Assembly (NCBI GenBank): GCA_028571685.1 | Contig: CM053143.1 | Span: forward strand, 139,596,829-139,660,828 | Length of the DNA: 64,000 nt | Direction of reading: 5' to 3' | Origin: Heterohyrax brucei | Lineage: Eukaryota > Chordata > Mammalia > Hyracoidea > Procaviidae | In this document: piece after piece, positions 34,844 to 45,339 of the stretch | Position numbering within the stretch: the stretch's first letter is position 1 | How the letters are laid out: the number at the start of each line of letters is the position of its first letter | Made by a program: the position numbers and the translations under genes | Notes under the pieces: generated by a model | What the model saw: the letters and a program-made list of their open reading frames with translations, nothing else | Databases searched by the model: none | Told to the model about the DNA's origin: nothing

Positions 34844-36071
34844 CTGCGACGGGCCGAGAGAGGGCAGAGAGGTAAGACTCAGCCCGGGTGCCATTCCTTG
34901 GTTAGGACGCCCCTTTAGGACCCACCCGAGGAAGGCCAACTAAATTCCTACATCCATCCTCCACCCTGTCGCATTTCACGGCACGTCTTGGCTCACTTAA
35001 CGAGGCAAGAAAGGGACTCCCAAAGTAAGGGAAGGCCTTGGATGCGCCAGACTTAAAGGGGGAGGAGGGCTTGAAGGGCACATTTGGATTATCTCCCATA
35101 AAGCTCCGTGGGGAGGGAGAGGTGGGCTGGCTTAGTCAAAAGAATAGGAACCTTTAGCCAGCCCCAGTGCAGAGATTCCACAGGTAACTTCTAACACACT
35201 GGGAACCTAAGGCTGCTAATCTCCATTTTCTACTCCCTCAAGTTGGAGATCCCAAAGGACTCCACAGATGCAAGAGTCTGGTACCAGGTACGGTGAGTGA
35301 AGCACATCGGATTGCGTGGAAAGGCTAGCAAGCTAACTTGTACCTTCCTGGAACTTTGGGGGAGGACTCCATAGTTAGGCTAAAGGCGCCTCTTCCCTCC
35401 GCACCCCTCACCCGCCCTGCAGGGAGCTCCCACTTTCTCCACTGGAGGCGGAAAGTTTGCGCCTACGAGCGTTGCAAGAGAATGCGCCAGACATAAGTGT
35501 CCAGAGATCCCGCCCTACCCATGGTGAGGCAGTGGAATCTCCGAGGGTCGGCCACGTTGTAGGTGGTGGCTGCGCAGACAGGTGCATGGTGCTGTGGATG
35601 CCCCAAGGCCGCCGCCGCCGCTGCCGCCGCCGCCGCCGCTGCGGCTGCTGAGCTGGGCTGCTGGGGTTGGTGCTGGTGATGGTGGTGCTGCGGCGAGTGG
35701 TGGTGATGGTGCGCGTGGCTTACCCGCGGGCAAAACTGCGCGTCCCCAGGACTAGAAGAAAACTGGCTCTTGAGCAAGGGCAAAGCCCCTGGGGTCCCCG
35801 CGGCCCCGGGGCCGCCGACTCCTGCGCCCACGCCGCCAGCGCTAGCAGGCCCTCGAGAGGAGTGCAGGTGCGAAGTGACGCAGAGCGGGCACACACAGAA
35901 CGCGCCACTCTTGCGGGACGGGCAGCCAGGACCGGACACCGACATCACCAACGGGGATGGCACGCCCAGCGGGATGAGGAAATCCGGCCCGGGGTGCGGT
36001 TCCGGCAGCGAGGGCGCCGGTCGGGAGGAGTCCTTGATGATGAGCGAATCGACATAGAAGGAGCGCGACAT
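34506..36071 (-). CDS. GSX2: GSX2 (GS homeobox 2, GSH2), two coding exons, complete
   Basis: Coding exon 1 is 36071-35519 and coding exon 2 is 34843-34506, read on the minus strand; 891 joined bases encode 296 residues plus TGA. The first residues ([10 protein letters not shown]) are the conserved Gsx N-terminus, a SNAG-like repressor segment. A cysteine-containing conserved block lies near residues 50-70, a Gly/Ala/Pro-rich linker near 73-97, His-rich runs at 120-134 and 14 alanines at 142-155. The homeodomain spans about 195-254 with WFQNRR at 242-247 (Gln50, Asn51 in homeodomain numbering), predicting TAATTA-type binding. An acidic SEDEDS stretch lies near the C-terminus. From family knowledge, GSX2 is a nuclear transcription factor that patterns the lateral ganglionic eminence and dorsal spinal cord. 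The ATG has a purine at -3. Human GSX2 is about 304 residues; the difference lies mainly in low-complexity linkers. No frameshift or stop is seen. Confidence 0.97.
34844..35518 (-). other. GSX2: GSX2 intron 1 (675 bases)
   Basis: The donor is GTAGGG at 35518-35513 and the acceptor CGCAG ends at 34844. Splicing joins ATGG to GAGGCTCGGATGCC and restores the known GSX2 junction residues [10 protein letters not shown] see no repeat or second gene inside the intron. Confidence 0.95.
35519..36071 (-). other. GSX2: GSX2 coding exon 1
   Basis: Carries codons 1-184 and the first base of codon 185. The minus-strand end reads CTCACCATGG followed by the donor GTAGGG at 35518-35513. The frame continues open past the donor to about 35463, so an unspliced reading would give a spurious 202-residue product. 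The GCC-rich stretch encoding polyalanine is at roughly 35606-35647 and the His codons just above it. Confidence 0.95.
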
Positions 36072-37790
36072 GTCTGGAGGGGTGGGTGGCTGGATGGCTG
36101 GTCTGGCAGAGGTGCCCCCTCCCCTCTCCTGTTCTGAGGTTGGCCCTGGGCGCAGCGCGAACTCGGGCGGTCAAGCCCTTGGGAATGCGGAGGTGCTGGC
36201 GTTTGGGATACGAACAAAGGGGTCCCCAGAGAGGGCTGGTCCTCACGTCCCCCGCCCGGCGCCCCGGCTCCGGGATTTTATAGCCCCCACCCTGGCACGT
36301 GATGCTGCGGTGTACCGCTCGACTCTGGTTCCTCCGCAGCTCCCCACCCTCGGGATAGGCTGCCCGAGTCACAACAGAAGCTGCGAAGAGGGGCGGGCGC
36401 GCGGCAGGGAAGAACGGAGGGGGAGGGGTTGGGGGAGACTTTGCAAAGTGTAGGTTTTGTTAATTTCGCAGAGAAACCGGCCTCCCCCATCTCCTCTATC
36501 CCTTTTCTCCGCGCTTTCTAGAGAAATCACAGCTCTTGGTGTTCATCCCACCTCCCTCTCTAGCCTGGGCCGCAGCCCAACTCTTCCCTACACCCTGCCT
36601 CAGAGCACACCACGTGGGGAGACTTCGAGTCCTTTTTAATAGGGATGCCTAGTGCTCCGGCTCCTTGGTGCCAGCGATGGCTGAGCCACGGTGCAGTGCG
36701 AGGCCCGTGGCTCAGAACTAGGCTGTGCGCTCTGCAGCCTGGCAGAGGTTTAGTTCTGGAGCGTCTTACCAGCCACAGTCACCTCCACAACTGTTCTCCA
36801 GCTTGTAGCTTATGGACTTGGCCGAGGTCATTCAAGTAGTTAGTTCTGGAAGAATCAGGAGCCTAACAGTGAGGTCTCCCAGCTAATAAGTTGCCAAATT
36901 TTTCATTCTGATGCTTAAGGAGGTCTAAAATGTTTTTGCAGTTGGGGCTCTGCTGGGGACCCTGAGCCCACGATCTTTTCCTGCACCATTTTTCACAGCT
37001 CTCCCTTTGGCAAGGGAGGGACCTTGAGAGTCACCCTTTCTCCCCTCGAATCCCTCTACTAGCATATTTTGAGGACAATCCTCGACCCAGGGGCTTTGGA
37101 GAGAGGATCCCAGCTCTATCCGTCCTGGGGCCAGCCAGGCAGAGGCCAGAGTGGGAGGAGGCCTTTGTTCTGGGCGCAGCTAACTGCTGCCAGCATTCCT
37201 TTTCCGGGATATTGCCATCCTGACAAGGTTAACCCAGAAGCACTCTCTTCTCTGCACACTCCAAAGCCAAAACAGGGAGTTGGGCCACCAGAATCCTGGC
37301 TCAGGATGAGAGGAAAAGTGGTTTGGTTAAGGAAATCTCTATGGGTCGGGGGGTTGGGGGTCTACAGGGAGCTCTGGATTTAATCAGAGTCATTTTGATG
37401 GGTGGCGATGGAAGACTCACTGTGGTTGGTTGCGGGGGACGGGTTGCCAGGTTTGGGATTATTGCTTATTCTACAAAGCAAGAGGACAGAGGTGGTGGCT
37501 TTCTATCCTCCCCTCTCCATGTAGAAAAGTGAGCTGCAGTAGGGAAGCTAAGCAACAGCTACATGCCTCTTCCTTTTCCAGAACAGCAAACTGGAGGCCA
37601 AAGTTCACCTAGATGCTAAGAAACTTGGGGACAGAAGGCCTTGCAGGTGCCCAAAGCCAGGAGAGCACCAGCTTCCAGAGCTGGAAGGATGGCTCTGTTT
37701 CTCTGTCCACTGCCTTACTTTCTCTCCTGTCTTTCTCTATGACCATCTCTCTTGCCTTCTAGAGAAGTGTAATTGGGTTGCAGGGATGCC
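36072..37790. other. Non-repetitive GSX2 upstream region
   Basis: Holds the 5'UTR, promoter and proximal upstream sequence to about 36.65 kb, then moderately GC-rich single-copy DNA without a gene or recognised transposon. Open frames here are short and lack any family likeness. Confidence 0.6.
36276..36282 (-). promoter_or_regulatory. GSX2: TATA box of the GSX2 promoter
   Basis: On the minus strand the sequence reads CTATAAAATCCC, a good TATA match within a GC-rich promoter, 205 bases upstream of the ATG. Transcription would start near 36250, giving a 5'UTR of about 180 bases. A CACGTG E-box lies at 36296-36301 and another at 36611-36616. The start site is inferred from spacing only. Confidence 0.7.
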
Positions 37791-38240
37791 CCGCTCTGGG
37801 GAGCCCAGGATTTATGGATGGCAATTAAAGTTTTATGAATTGCAGCTGAGGCTGGTTATTGAGCTATTTGAATGTGATTAGAATTCAATTAGAAAGCGGT
37901 TAGTGGACGGTGGGTCTCCCGAGTGTAAACAGACAACTATTTCAGAAATGCGCTAATCCAACATCTTGTGACAACAATTAAGGAGTCTCAGGGCTTAACT
38001 CGGGACAGCTCAGCTGTGACTACTTTTGTACCACAGGGTTTACTGCTGCAGCCATCTGAGACACTCGGCCTCACTTAAGTCAGGCCCAGCCTGCCCTTGT
38101 CACCACTCTCGAATACAGGCAGGTCCTGAACCATTCCAGCCAGGAGAAAGAGACTTGGATCTCAACAATTAAGAGGTGCTTAATGGCAGAGCGTTTTTAC
38201 AGCTTAAACTATTGAAATAGGTAATGCTATTTCCCCTTTC
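37790..38240. promoter_or_regulatory. Candidate upstream enhancer of GSX2 (CRE-3)
   Basis: Lies about 1.5 kb upstream of the promoter. It carries GGCAATTAAAG near 37820, GTGATTAGAATTCAATTAG at 37875-37892, a forkhead-type GTAAACA at 37925-37931 and ACAACAATTAAGG near 37972, all without repeats. Clustered TAAT cores plus a FOX-type site suggest a neural enhancer; this is inferred. Confidence 0.4.
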
Positions 38241-38689
38241 ACTTTGCTTCCCCTCCCTCTTCTTTTTGATGCTAATAATTCCTCTCTCATTTTTTTTCTC
38301 TGCGTTAGGGAGAAGGTTCTCCAGTGTCTGCTTGGGGTCACAATTTGTCAGTAGTTCTGAGTGTGCTCATAGAAAAGAACTCCTGTGCTGATGGGCCAGG
38401 AATCTGAATCCTCCAGGAGTTATGGTAGATCATCTCCTTTTACAAAGAAGCCTAATTAGGCGAGAAGCTTAAGCATCAAAATTAAATTTATGGCTGACTA
38501 TGGAAACACTGAGTGCCAAGAAATTCTCAGAGCTGAGAGGCCTTTCCTTCAGTGTTGCTTCCTTCTAGTTTTAGGACTGACGCTGCAAGGTGAGTGGCTT
38601 AGGATCAGGCTGTGATGGGAAAGTAAGCCAACTGTGAGAAGCTTGCCTTCTGGACCCAAACAACAAAACCCAAGCAACAGCAGTAACAA

Positions 38690-38986
38690 CAACAAAAACC
38701 CTCTCCTTGTTGTCCAGCCAAATTTGACTCATAGTGACTCTATAGGACAGAGCAGACCTAGGGTTTCTAAGGCTATAACTTTTACTGGGAGCTGGGGTGG
38801 CACAGTGGTGAGTGACTAGACTGCTAAGCAAACAGACAGTCCAAACCCAGGTCTACTCTGTCCTGTAGGGTCACTGTCAGTGGGAATTGACTCCATGGCA
38901 TCAGCATCTGACAACCACAGACGATAGGTTTGAACCACTGACCTTTAGGTTGATTAGCGAAGATTAACCACTGCACCACCAGCTCT
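38690..38986 (-). mobile_element. AfroSINE interrupted by another SINE
   Basis: Minus-strand copy at 38690-38785 and 38922-38986; the gap holds a plus-strand SINE (38787-38919: GGGGTGGCACAGTGG.., GTCTACTCTGTCCTGTAGGG). With 33405-33583 these are the only SINEs in the GSX2 domain. Confidence 0.75.
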
Positions 38987-39369
38987 ATTACAGTCCTTGG
39001 TTAACTGCTTGTGCAACCAAGGGCAAGTATGTTGGGGTCCTGTCCATGTAAACGCTCTCTTATCTGTCCCTTCTCCACAGCAGGTACCTTTGGGTATCTT
39101 CTTGTCTCCCTGTCTCTGTTCCCCTTCCTCAAACTGAGCACACATCTTCAGAAGCTGGCCCCACCTGCCAAGGTTCCTGCCCTCAGATGAGAAGTGCCTG
39201 TCTGTGGCCTAGGGCAGCGCTGCAGCCAGTCCAGCCCAGCCTGACTTATCCCCAGAGCAGTGGTACACAGAACCTGCTCAGAGCAGAAGACCCCCACCTC
39301 AGCCTCCTTCTCCAGCAAGAGAACGGCCCTTTGGCGTGCGCCCACCATCCCTGCACCACTGCACAATTT

Positions 39370-39590
39370 TATTTCTCAGTGATCCTGTCCGATAAAATTT
39401 CATCGTCCATTAAGTAATCCCCAAAATGAGAACTCTTATGAGCCTATAATGAGCTCTAATTGCTACGACTCGGGGAGCCACGTGGAAGGATTTATTCGGT
39501 ATTAAGCAGTTGGGTACAGAGTACGGGCTGTTACCTAAGCCATTGCTTTCATAATTCAAGGAGAAAATTAGTTCTCATAAGGGGGGGGTT
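39370..39590. promoter_or_regulatory. Candidate upstream enhancer of GSX2 (CRE-4)
   Basis: A short AT-rich repeat-free block with TTAAGTAAT, CTCTAATTGC near 39455, CACGTG at 39479-39484, GTATTAAGC and CATAATTC cores. It contrasts with the GC-richer sequence on both sides. Inferred regulatory role. Confidence 0.35.
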
Positions 39591-40130
39591 CCTTTGATTC
39601 CCTCCTTCTTGTCAGAGATGACAGAAGATGGCTTTGCCTGCCTGAGTGCAAGACAGTGTCACAAATGGGAAGGTAACAAAATGCCCTTCCCCCTCCTGGC
39701 CAGGGCAAGCCAACAACAACTTCGAGAAAAAAAATCAAGAGTTCCAAAAGAACGGCAGAGGCATCACCTTCTGCCTCCGGACTCTGTGACGAGAGCCTAA
39801 GTGAAGCATTTCCATCTAGCCCAACCTTAAGAGATGAATTGTTAGCTCTAGTTTTCAAAAGGGCTTGAAGAACTTTCTTCCTTTTCCTGGACTGCACCTG
39901 CCCCAATCCTATTTCCCTATTTCTCTTTCTTTTCACCCGCAAAGTCAGCAAAGGGGCTGGGATTTAGTATTGCATATTCTGAAGGGCCCAGAGTTCTGCT
40001 CCATGGAAGTGCTTGGCCATTTTTTCCAGCTGAAACTCCCATTTCCCCCTCATTCGCCCTCCAAAGAGGGCCCCAGTTTCAGCGTTTGCCCACGAAGTTC
40101 TCCTGCTGGAAATCCAGGCTGCGAGTAAGG

Positions 40131-40175
40131 CGGGACAGCCCTGGCGTTGGCGGGACAGCCCTGGCGTTGGCGGGG
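40131..40175. repeat. 20-base tandem duplication
   Basis: The unit CGGGACAGCCCTGGCGTTGG occurs perfectly twice (40131-40150, 40151-40170) and is followed by CGGGG, the start of a third unit. It is GC- and CpG-rich next to an AT-rich candidate element. Confidence 0.95.
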
Positions 40176-40700
40176 CCGCCTCGGATTTATTTGCTCCTCT
40201 TACATTGATTTCATATTAGTTTCCAAAGCGATGAATGATCTCAAAGCTGGGTTTTGTTAGCTGAACACAAACAGGAGACAGGACTGACTTGCCCCCAGCT
40301 CCCTTTAATGAGGTCATTATCAAAGCGTGAACAAGTCTATGAATGTTTTATTGAAAGCGCATCGTTAACTTGTATCCATCCTTTTCTCCGAGTGGCATTG
40401 TGATATTGCTGTCTGTGGCACATCTTACCCGATATAGCCCGAGATTTCCCCATTCTCTGTAACCAGGCAACCCTTTCTGAATACCCAAAATTGAAAAGAA
40501 CCGCTTAGTCTTCAAGAAAGTCCTCAATAATAGTGGAAAAGAACAAAGATCCAGGAGACAACAAAATGCCACAGGGGTGACTTTTCATGAGCAATTATCT
40601 CTCATTAATCAGACGAACAGCTGCAATATTAATTTTCTCTCTTTCTTCCTCTCTTTTCACAGTCCCCAACATTTGAATCATCATAAATTTTGATTTTATG
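40170..40700. promoter_or_regulatory. Candidate upstream enhancer of GSX2 (CRE-5)
   Basis: Repeat-free, AT-rich, about 4 kb upstream of GSX2. It holds TTTAATGAGG, CTCATTAATC near 40602, ATTAATTTTC near 40629 and other homeodomain-like cores. No coding potential or transposon homology was seen. Confidence 0.35.
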
Positions 40701-41678
40701 GAGTCACATTTTCAGGGACTGGCAGAAAGCAGCTACCTAGGTGAAGACAAGGAGAAAACGTTTTCACTTTATTTATTTTGTTTGTTTGGTTAAAGCTGTC
40801 AGCAAAGCAAGGAGAAAAATAATAGTAATAAAAATATAGGAGAAATGCCAGAGAAAAGTGCCCCCCTTCTTCTAGATGGTGGCTGTGAATCAGGACCTTT
40901 CTCCCTGGAGACCCCTGCTTGCAGCACCCTCTCCCCATTTCTGCCCTGCCCATCCCTTCCCAGTTCTGCTCTGAGCAGGGCGAGGAAAGTGGACCCAGCG
41001 TCTGGCGTGGGAGTTTCAGCTGGGTTTCTGCCCGTTTAACTTGCAAACGTGAAGCCAAGCGTTGTCGATCTGACCAAAGAGACACTCTTTGGGCGTAACT
41101 TGCATTGTGGCCATCAAAAGCCCGCCAGCCTTAGATGGACTAGGACGTGCATTCAGAAGAAAATGGGGCGCTCGCTCTCCTTTCAGGCGCCAGCGAGGCG
41201 ATTGTTTGCAGGGTGTGTAGCCAGGGTGGACAACTAGGTCCCCAGATAAGCTGTAGCCTGCAAAGAAGCTTGAGGGAGGTAAAAGAATCTTATTAAAGCC
41301 GAGGCCACAATTAGCAAATAGACACTCAGGGAACCCAACCTGTTCCTGAAAAAAGATGTGGTTGGGGATGATGAGGGAGCAGTTGGGAGCCAGCCCTGAC
41401 ATTGCTGCGCTCGCTGGTTGAAGAATGGAGGGGGGTGGCCTCTGGTGCCTGGCTGTCCCCTTGGCTACTCCAATATTGTTACTTTTAATGCAGTGCCGGG
41501 CAAAGTCATCCTAGAGAGAAGGCAGGCTGCGGGCCTTGTGCTCACCGCCTACCAAAATATGATCTTGCTTCTCTCTCGTGCCTATTCAGAGCCTGTGGGT
41601 CTTTGAGAAACCTGAATAAGCTTTTGTGCTCACCATGGGCGCAGGAGTTCAATTTGGCTCTCGAAAAGGCAGCGTGTA

Positions 41679-41728
41679 GGTGTGGGAGTGTGGGTTGGGA
41701 GAGTGGGGGTTTGGGAGAGTGGGGAAGT
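41679..41728. repeat. G-rich imperfect tandem repeat
   Basis: GTGTGGGAGTGTGGGTTGGG followed by repeated GGGAGAGTGGGG-like units; several runs of three or more G could form a G-quadruplex on the plus strand. Confidence 0.6.
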
Positions 41729-41927
41729 CCGGAGGCGCTGCTGGGGAAAGGCCAGAGGGCCTTGGCCCAGTCTCAGGGGCTCCACGCAGTTTTGATGGTA
41801 CAGAATCCCTGCCACGTTGTCCCTCTGCTCCCCAATTCACCTTAATTAATATTCGTCCACCCTCTCAAATCCTCAAGCTTAACAAGGCATCCCTCCTCCA
41901 CCCTCAAAGCTCTCCTCTGTCATCAGA

Positions 41928-42010
41928 ATAAAATTTATTGAGCTCCTACTCTGTGCCCAGCGTGTGCTGGGCTCCACAGGGGGCAGGCCTGAAAAGGCCA
42001 AGACTGTATC
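41928..42010. mobile_element. MIR/L2-type fragment
   Basis: TTATTGAGCTCCTACTCTG and GTGCTGGGCTCC match the common MIR/L2 segment; older than the placental radiation. Confidence 0.5.
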
Positions 42011-42440
42011 AGATAGAATATTGTTTCATTTCAGGAACAATAGCCTGAGGCACAGAACGATTATCCGGATAATTGAGGCAAATGCCTCACCTCCTTTCCT
42101 CTCCAGTTTCGCTGAAGCTTACCAACACTTTTAATTACCTTTTCTCCTAGACCTTTTTTTATAAAAGGTGGAGAGTATAAACAGAGCACTCAATTTACAA
42201 ATTCATACCAATTCCTCTCTTCCCTTAGCCTAAATTTGCTGAAGGTATTAGACCAAAATAGTAATGGGGACCAAAACAGTTTTTTTGTTTTGTTCTTTCA
42301 TGTTAAAAATCCAGAGTAAGCCTTCATAGTTGTTAGCAATCCAGCCTTCCTTGTTTTCAGGCCTGATCTGTATGATAATCACCTAGAGATTTTTATTTAA
42401 ATACCAATGCCAGGGCCCAACCCATAAGATTGTGATTTAA

Positions 42441-42606
42441 GAAATCTGTGACCTAGTGGTTAAGTGCTACATGTGCTGACCAGAAGGTCAGCAGTTCAAA
42501 TCCACCAGGCACTCCTTGGAAACCGTGGAGCAGTTGTAGTCTGTCCTATAGGTTGGCTATGAGTCGGAATGGACTCCGCGGCAGAGGGTTTGGTTTTGGT
42601 TTGGTG
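42441..42606 (+). mobile_element. AfroSINE
   Basis: Full-length, well preserved: TAGTGGTTAAGTGCTACA, AGTTCAAATCCACCAGGC, GAGTCGGAATGGACTCCG and TTTGGTTTTGG. Marks the end of the transposon-poor domain. Confidence 0.92.
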
Positions 42607-42740
42607 TTAGCCAGAGCATCAGCATCAACAACTCTCCACGCTGTTCTCCTGCACCTGCATGTTAGGAAATAGCTGAAAAACCCTTCCATCCTTGCCGGTC
42701 CTGGAACCTAAGTGAATAATGTAAACCCTCTGAACTGTCC

Positions 42741-42899
42741 CCAAAGCCATTGGCATTGAGTCTATTCCAACTAATAGGACCCTATAGGACAGAGCAGAAC
42801 TGCTCCACAGGGTTCCCAAAGAGTGCCTGGTGGATTCAAACTGGCAACCTTTTGGTTAGCAGATGTAACATTTAACCACTACACCATCAGGGTTTCCCC
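42741..42899 (-). mobile_element. AfroSINE
   Basis: Full-length reverse-complement copy ending ACACCATCAGGGTTTCC. Confidence 0.9.
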
Positions 42900-43339
42900 C
42901 GAACCTTAGTCACCGAAAAATTGGAAAGCATTTAGTGAGTGCCTACTATGTGTCAGGCCAAGTATAGAGAATTAGCTTATACAAGAACCCTTTTAGGGGG
43001 TTTTCAGGAAGGAAAATGAACCAACTCAACTGCTGAAATGTGAAAGGCCACATGAACAAGAAAGGAAAGCCCAAGGGCCTGAGAGCTGATCACACCCAAA
43101 CCCAAGGTGATCCCTTATGGCAGGCTAAGCGATGGCTGGCCTGGGAAGAGGGATGGAGAATGGATTCCCAACCACGGAACAACAAGCTCAAGAGCCCTGA
43201 AGCATTCTGCTTGGCTCATTGTGAGAGCTAAATGGAGGCCAGGTAAATATGTGGAAGAATCTCAGTTTCTGCTTTATGAAGCAAGAAGAATGCCTTCGCT
43301 TTTGGAGTCCTTAAGAGAAATTAAGAACTGTCTATCACA

Positions 43340-43493
43340 GGAAACTCTGGTGACATAGTGGTTAAGTGCTACCACTGTTAACTGAAAGTCCACCCAGTGC
43401 TCCTTGGAAACTCTATAGGATGGTTCTCCTCTGTCCTATAAGGTCCCTCTGAGTTGGAATCTACTCAACAGCAGTGGGTTGGGTTTGGTTTTG
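43340..43493 (+). mobile_element. AfroSINE
   Basis: GGAAACTCTGGTGACATAG head to GGGTTTGGTTTTG tail; near full length. Confidence 0.9.
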
Positions 43494-44165
43494 CATGGGG
43501 CATGGCTACAGCTCCTCAGTGGCTTTTTTTATTATTGTTATCTTGGCTGGCTACCTGATATACCCATGGACCTTTGAAGTTTAGGAGGACATCAAAGCTC
43601 TGGGCTTTGCAACTAGGCACCAGGAATCTCAAGTTGTGCCTAATGAATCATCCCCTCTCCTGGGCACTCCTTTCTCCGGGCACCACCACTACACTGGGGT
43701 TGTCAGCTTAGTGTTTTTCTAACCTTTCATTTCTGGTCATGCCTGTCTCTGTTCAGCAGCCCCATAAACCCAGGGCTAGCAGGGGACCCTTACCTCCTCC
43801 CACTCAGCCCCATCCAAGTCCTGGCAGCTCTGACCTGGAACTGTGCCCTAAGTTTCAAAAACCATCCTATGGCCTCGAGAAATGAAAACTTGCTTTGTGC
43901 AGGAGGAAATAGATGCCACTTGGGTGCCTCACAATCCTCCCTGCCACCATTTTCAGAGTTCTCACTGTATGCCAGGACCTAAGCCACAAGTCCTGCCACC
44001 ACCCCACTATTGTTCCATGACTGCTTTGAGGACAAAAACCCTGAAGATTATTGAAGTTCCCTGATCAAGGTCATATGTTAGAAATGGCAGAGCAGAGATT
44101 GAGAAAAGTTTGTCTTATGTAGGGACTTAGAGAGTCTTAGACATTTGGCAATACTGCCACCTAAT
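43494..44165. other. Region without recognised features
   Basis: Single-copy-looking DNA between two SINEs; a 60-codon frame at 43882 shows no likeness. Confidence 0.5.
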
Positions 44166-44335
44166 AATACCTGGTGAAGCAGTGGTTACATGCCAAGTCT
44201 GCTAACCAAAAGTTCAGCAATTGAAATCTGCCAGGGTCTCCTTGGAAACTCTATGGGGCAGTTCTACCCTGTCCTATACGGTTGATGTGAGTAGGAATCC
44301 ACTTGATACAATGGGCTTGGGTTTTGGGGGGGAGG
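44166..44335 (+). mobile_element. AfroSINE
   Basis: AATACCTGGTGAAGCAGTGG head to GGCTTGGGTTTTGGGGG tail. A MIR-like segment follows at about 44345-44425. Confidence 0.88.
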
Positions 44336-44534
44336 GGGAGTTAGTACTTGCCTGAAATGGGTTAAGCATTTGTGCATAATTTATTTTTTTCAAGGACCCT
44401 GTGAGGTAGATACTATGAGTTACCCTTTTGTTTATTGTCTAGTCATTGACTAGTGTGACTTATATATATTAAGTTACTAAGCTGACTTGACGGTACTTGG
44501 CTTGGCTGGCAAGGAGAGTCTAATGTGGCCTACT

Positions 44535-44870
44535 GGAGTCCCTAGGTGGTCTAAATGGCTAACTTTTCCAAATGGTGAGAAGTTCTAGGCCACCCAGAGT
44601 TCCTCCAAAAAACTTAGTTGCTTCCATCCGGTTGATTCTGACACACAGTGACCCTACAGGACAGAGTAGAACTGCCCCAAAGGGTTTCCAGGGAGCAGCC
44701 AATGAATTCAAACTGCTGACCTTTTAGTTAGCAGGCATAGCGCTTAACCGCTGTACCACCAGGAAGGTCTGGCGGTCTACTTCAGAAAAGTCAGCCACTG
44801 AAAACTTTATGGAGCACAGTTCTACACTGACATACGGGGTTGCAGCAGTTGGAATCCACTCTGCAGCAAT
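44535..44870 (+). mobile_element. Second-subfamily AfroSINE split by a common-type SINE
   Basis: Plus-strand second-subfamily SINE at 44535-44606 and 44764-44870 (GGTCTGGCGGTCTACTTC onward); 44607-44763 is a minus-strand common-type SINE. The common type inserted later than the second subfamily here. Confidence 0.85.
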
Positions 44871-45059
44871 TATACACACATGTGACAGAAAGAACACAGA
44901 TTAGAGTGGGGTATGTGATTGCCTTTTTTCACTGGTCACAGCCCAGAATATAGTTAGCACTGAAAAACGTTCACAGGGATGAAAGTAACACCGTTTTCTT
45001 TTCTTCAGAAGTTCCCATCCTACATTAACAGGTACATCTTCTGGTTGGTGTGATTGAAT

Positions 45060-45300
45060 GGTTCAGTTCTTGCCCCGTTGACTGCAAGCTACTCAGGGGT
45101 TGAAAGTGCGTCTGCTTTGTTTATTGCATAGTGAATGCCAAACGTACAGCTCAGACTGGTGTATATAAGAAACACAATAAATATTTATTGAATGATTCTT
45201 CATTTTACGGAGAGGAAAACTGGAGCTCCGAGAAGCTATGCAGCTTGGCCAAGACCACACAGCTCAGAAGAGGCAGAGGAAGCATCAAACCGAGGTCTTT
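45060..45300. mobile_element. L2 and MIR fragments
   Basis: 45085-45198 matches an L2 3' end (AATAAATATTTATTGAATGA); 45204-45295 matches the MIR core (GAGGAAAACTGGAGC.., AAGACCACACAGCTCAG). Confidence 0.7.
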
Positions 45301-45339
45301 CTGGGGCTGAATCCCTGCCCGCCCGAGCCCCCCACCCCA

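Larger units (their letters stand above)
34370..36640. promoter_or_regulatory. CpG island covering GSX2
   Basis: The stretch is GC-rich with frequent CG dinucleotides, dense around both exons and 5' of exon 1, in contrast to the AT-rich flanks. It covers promoter, both exons and intron, as is usual for developmental homeobox genes. Boundaries are by eye. Confidence 0.8.

Noticed and set aside
35842-36372. 176-codon minus-strand frame overlapping the GSX2 start in another frame
   Set aside because: Runs through the TATA box and 5'UTR, which conflicts with the promoter position; GC-rich DNA yields long chance frames.
35667-36453. Long plus-strand frames of up to 156 codons opposite GSX2 exon 1
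   Set aside because: Shadows of the GC-rich GSX2 coding strand and promoter; frames reflect complementary GC-rich and His/Ala repeats.
39568-41402. Several minus-strand frames of about 127-129 codons upstream of GSX2
   Set aside because: No family likeness; they cross candidate noncoding elements and overlap each other in different frames.
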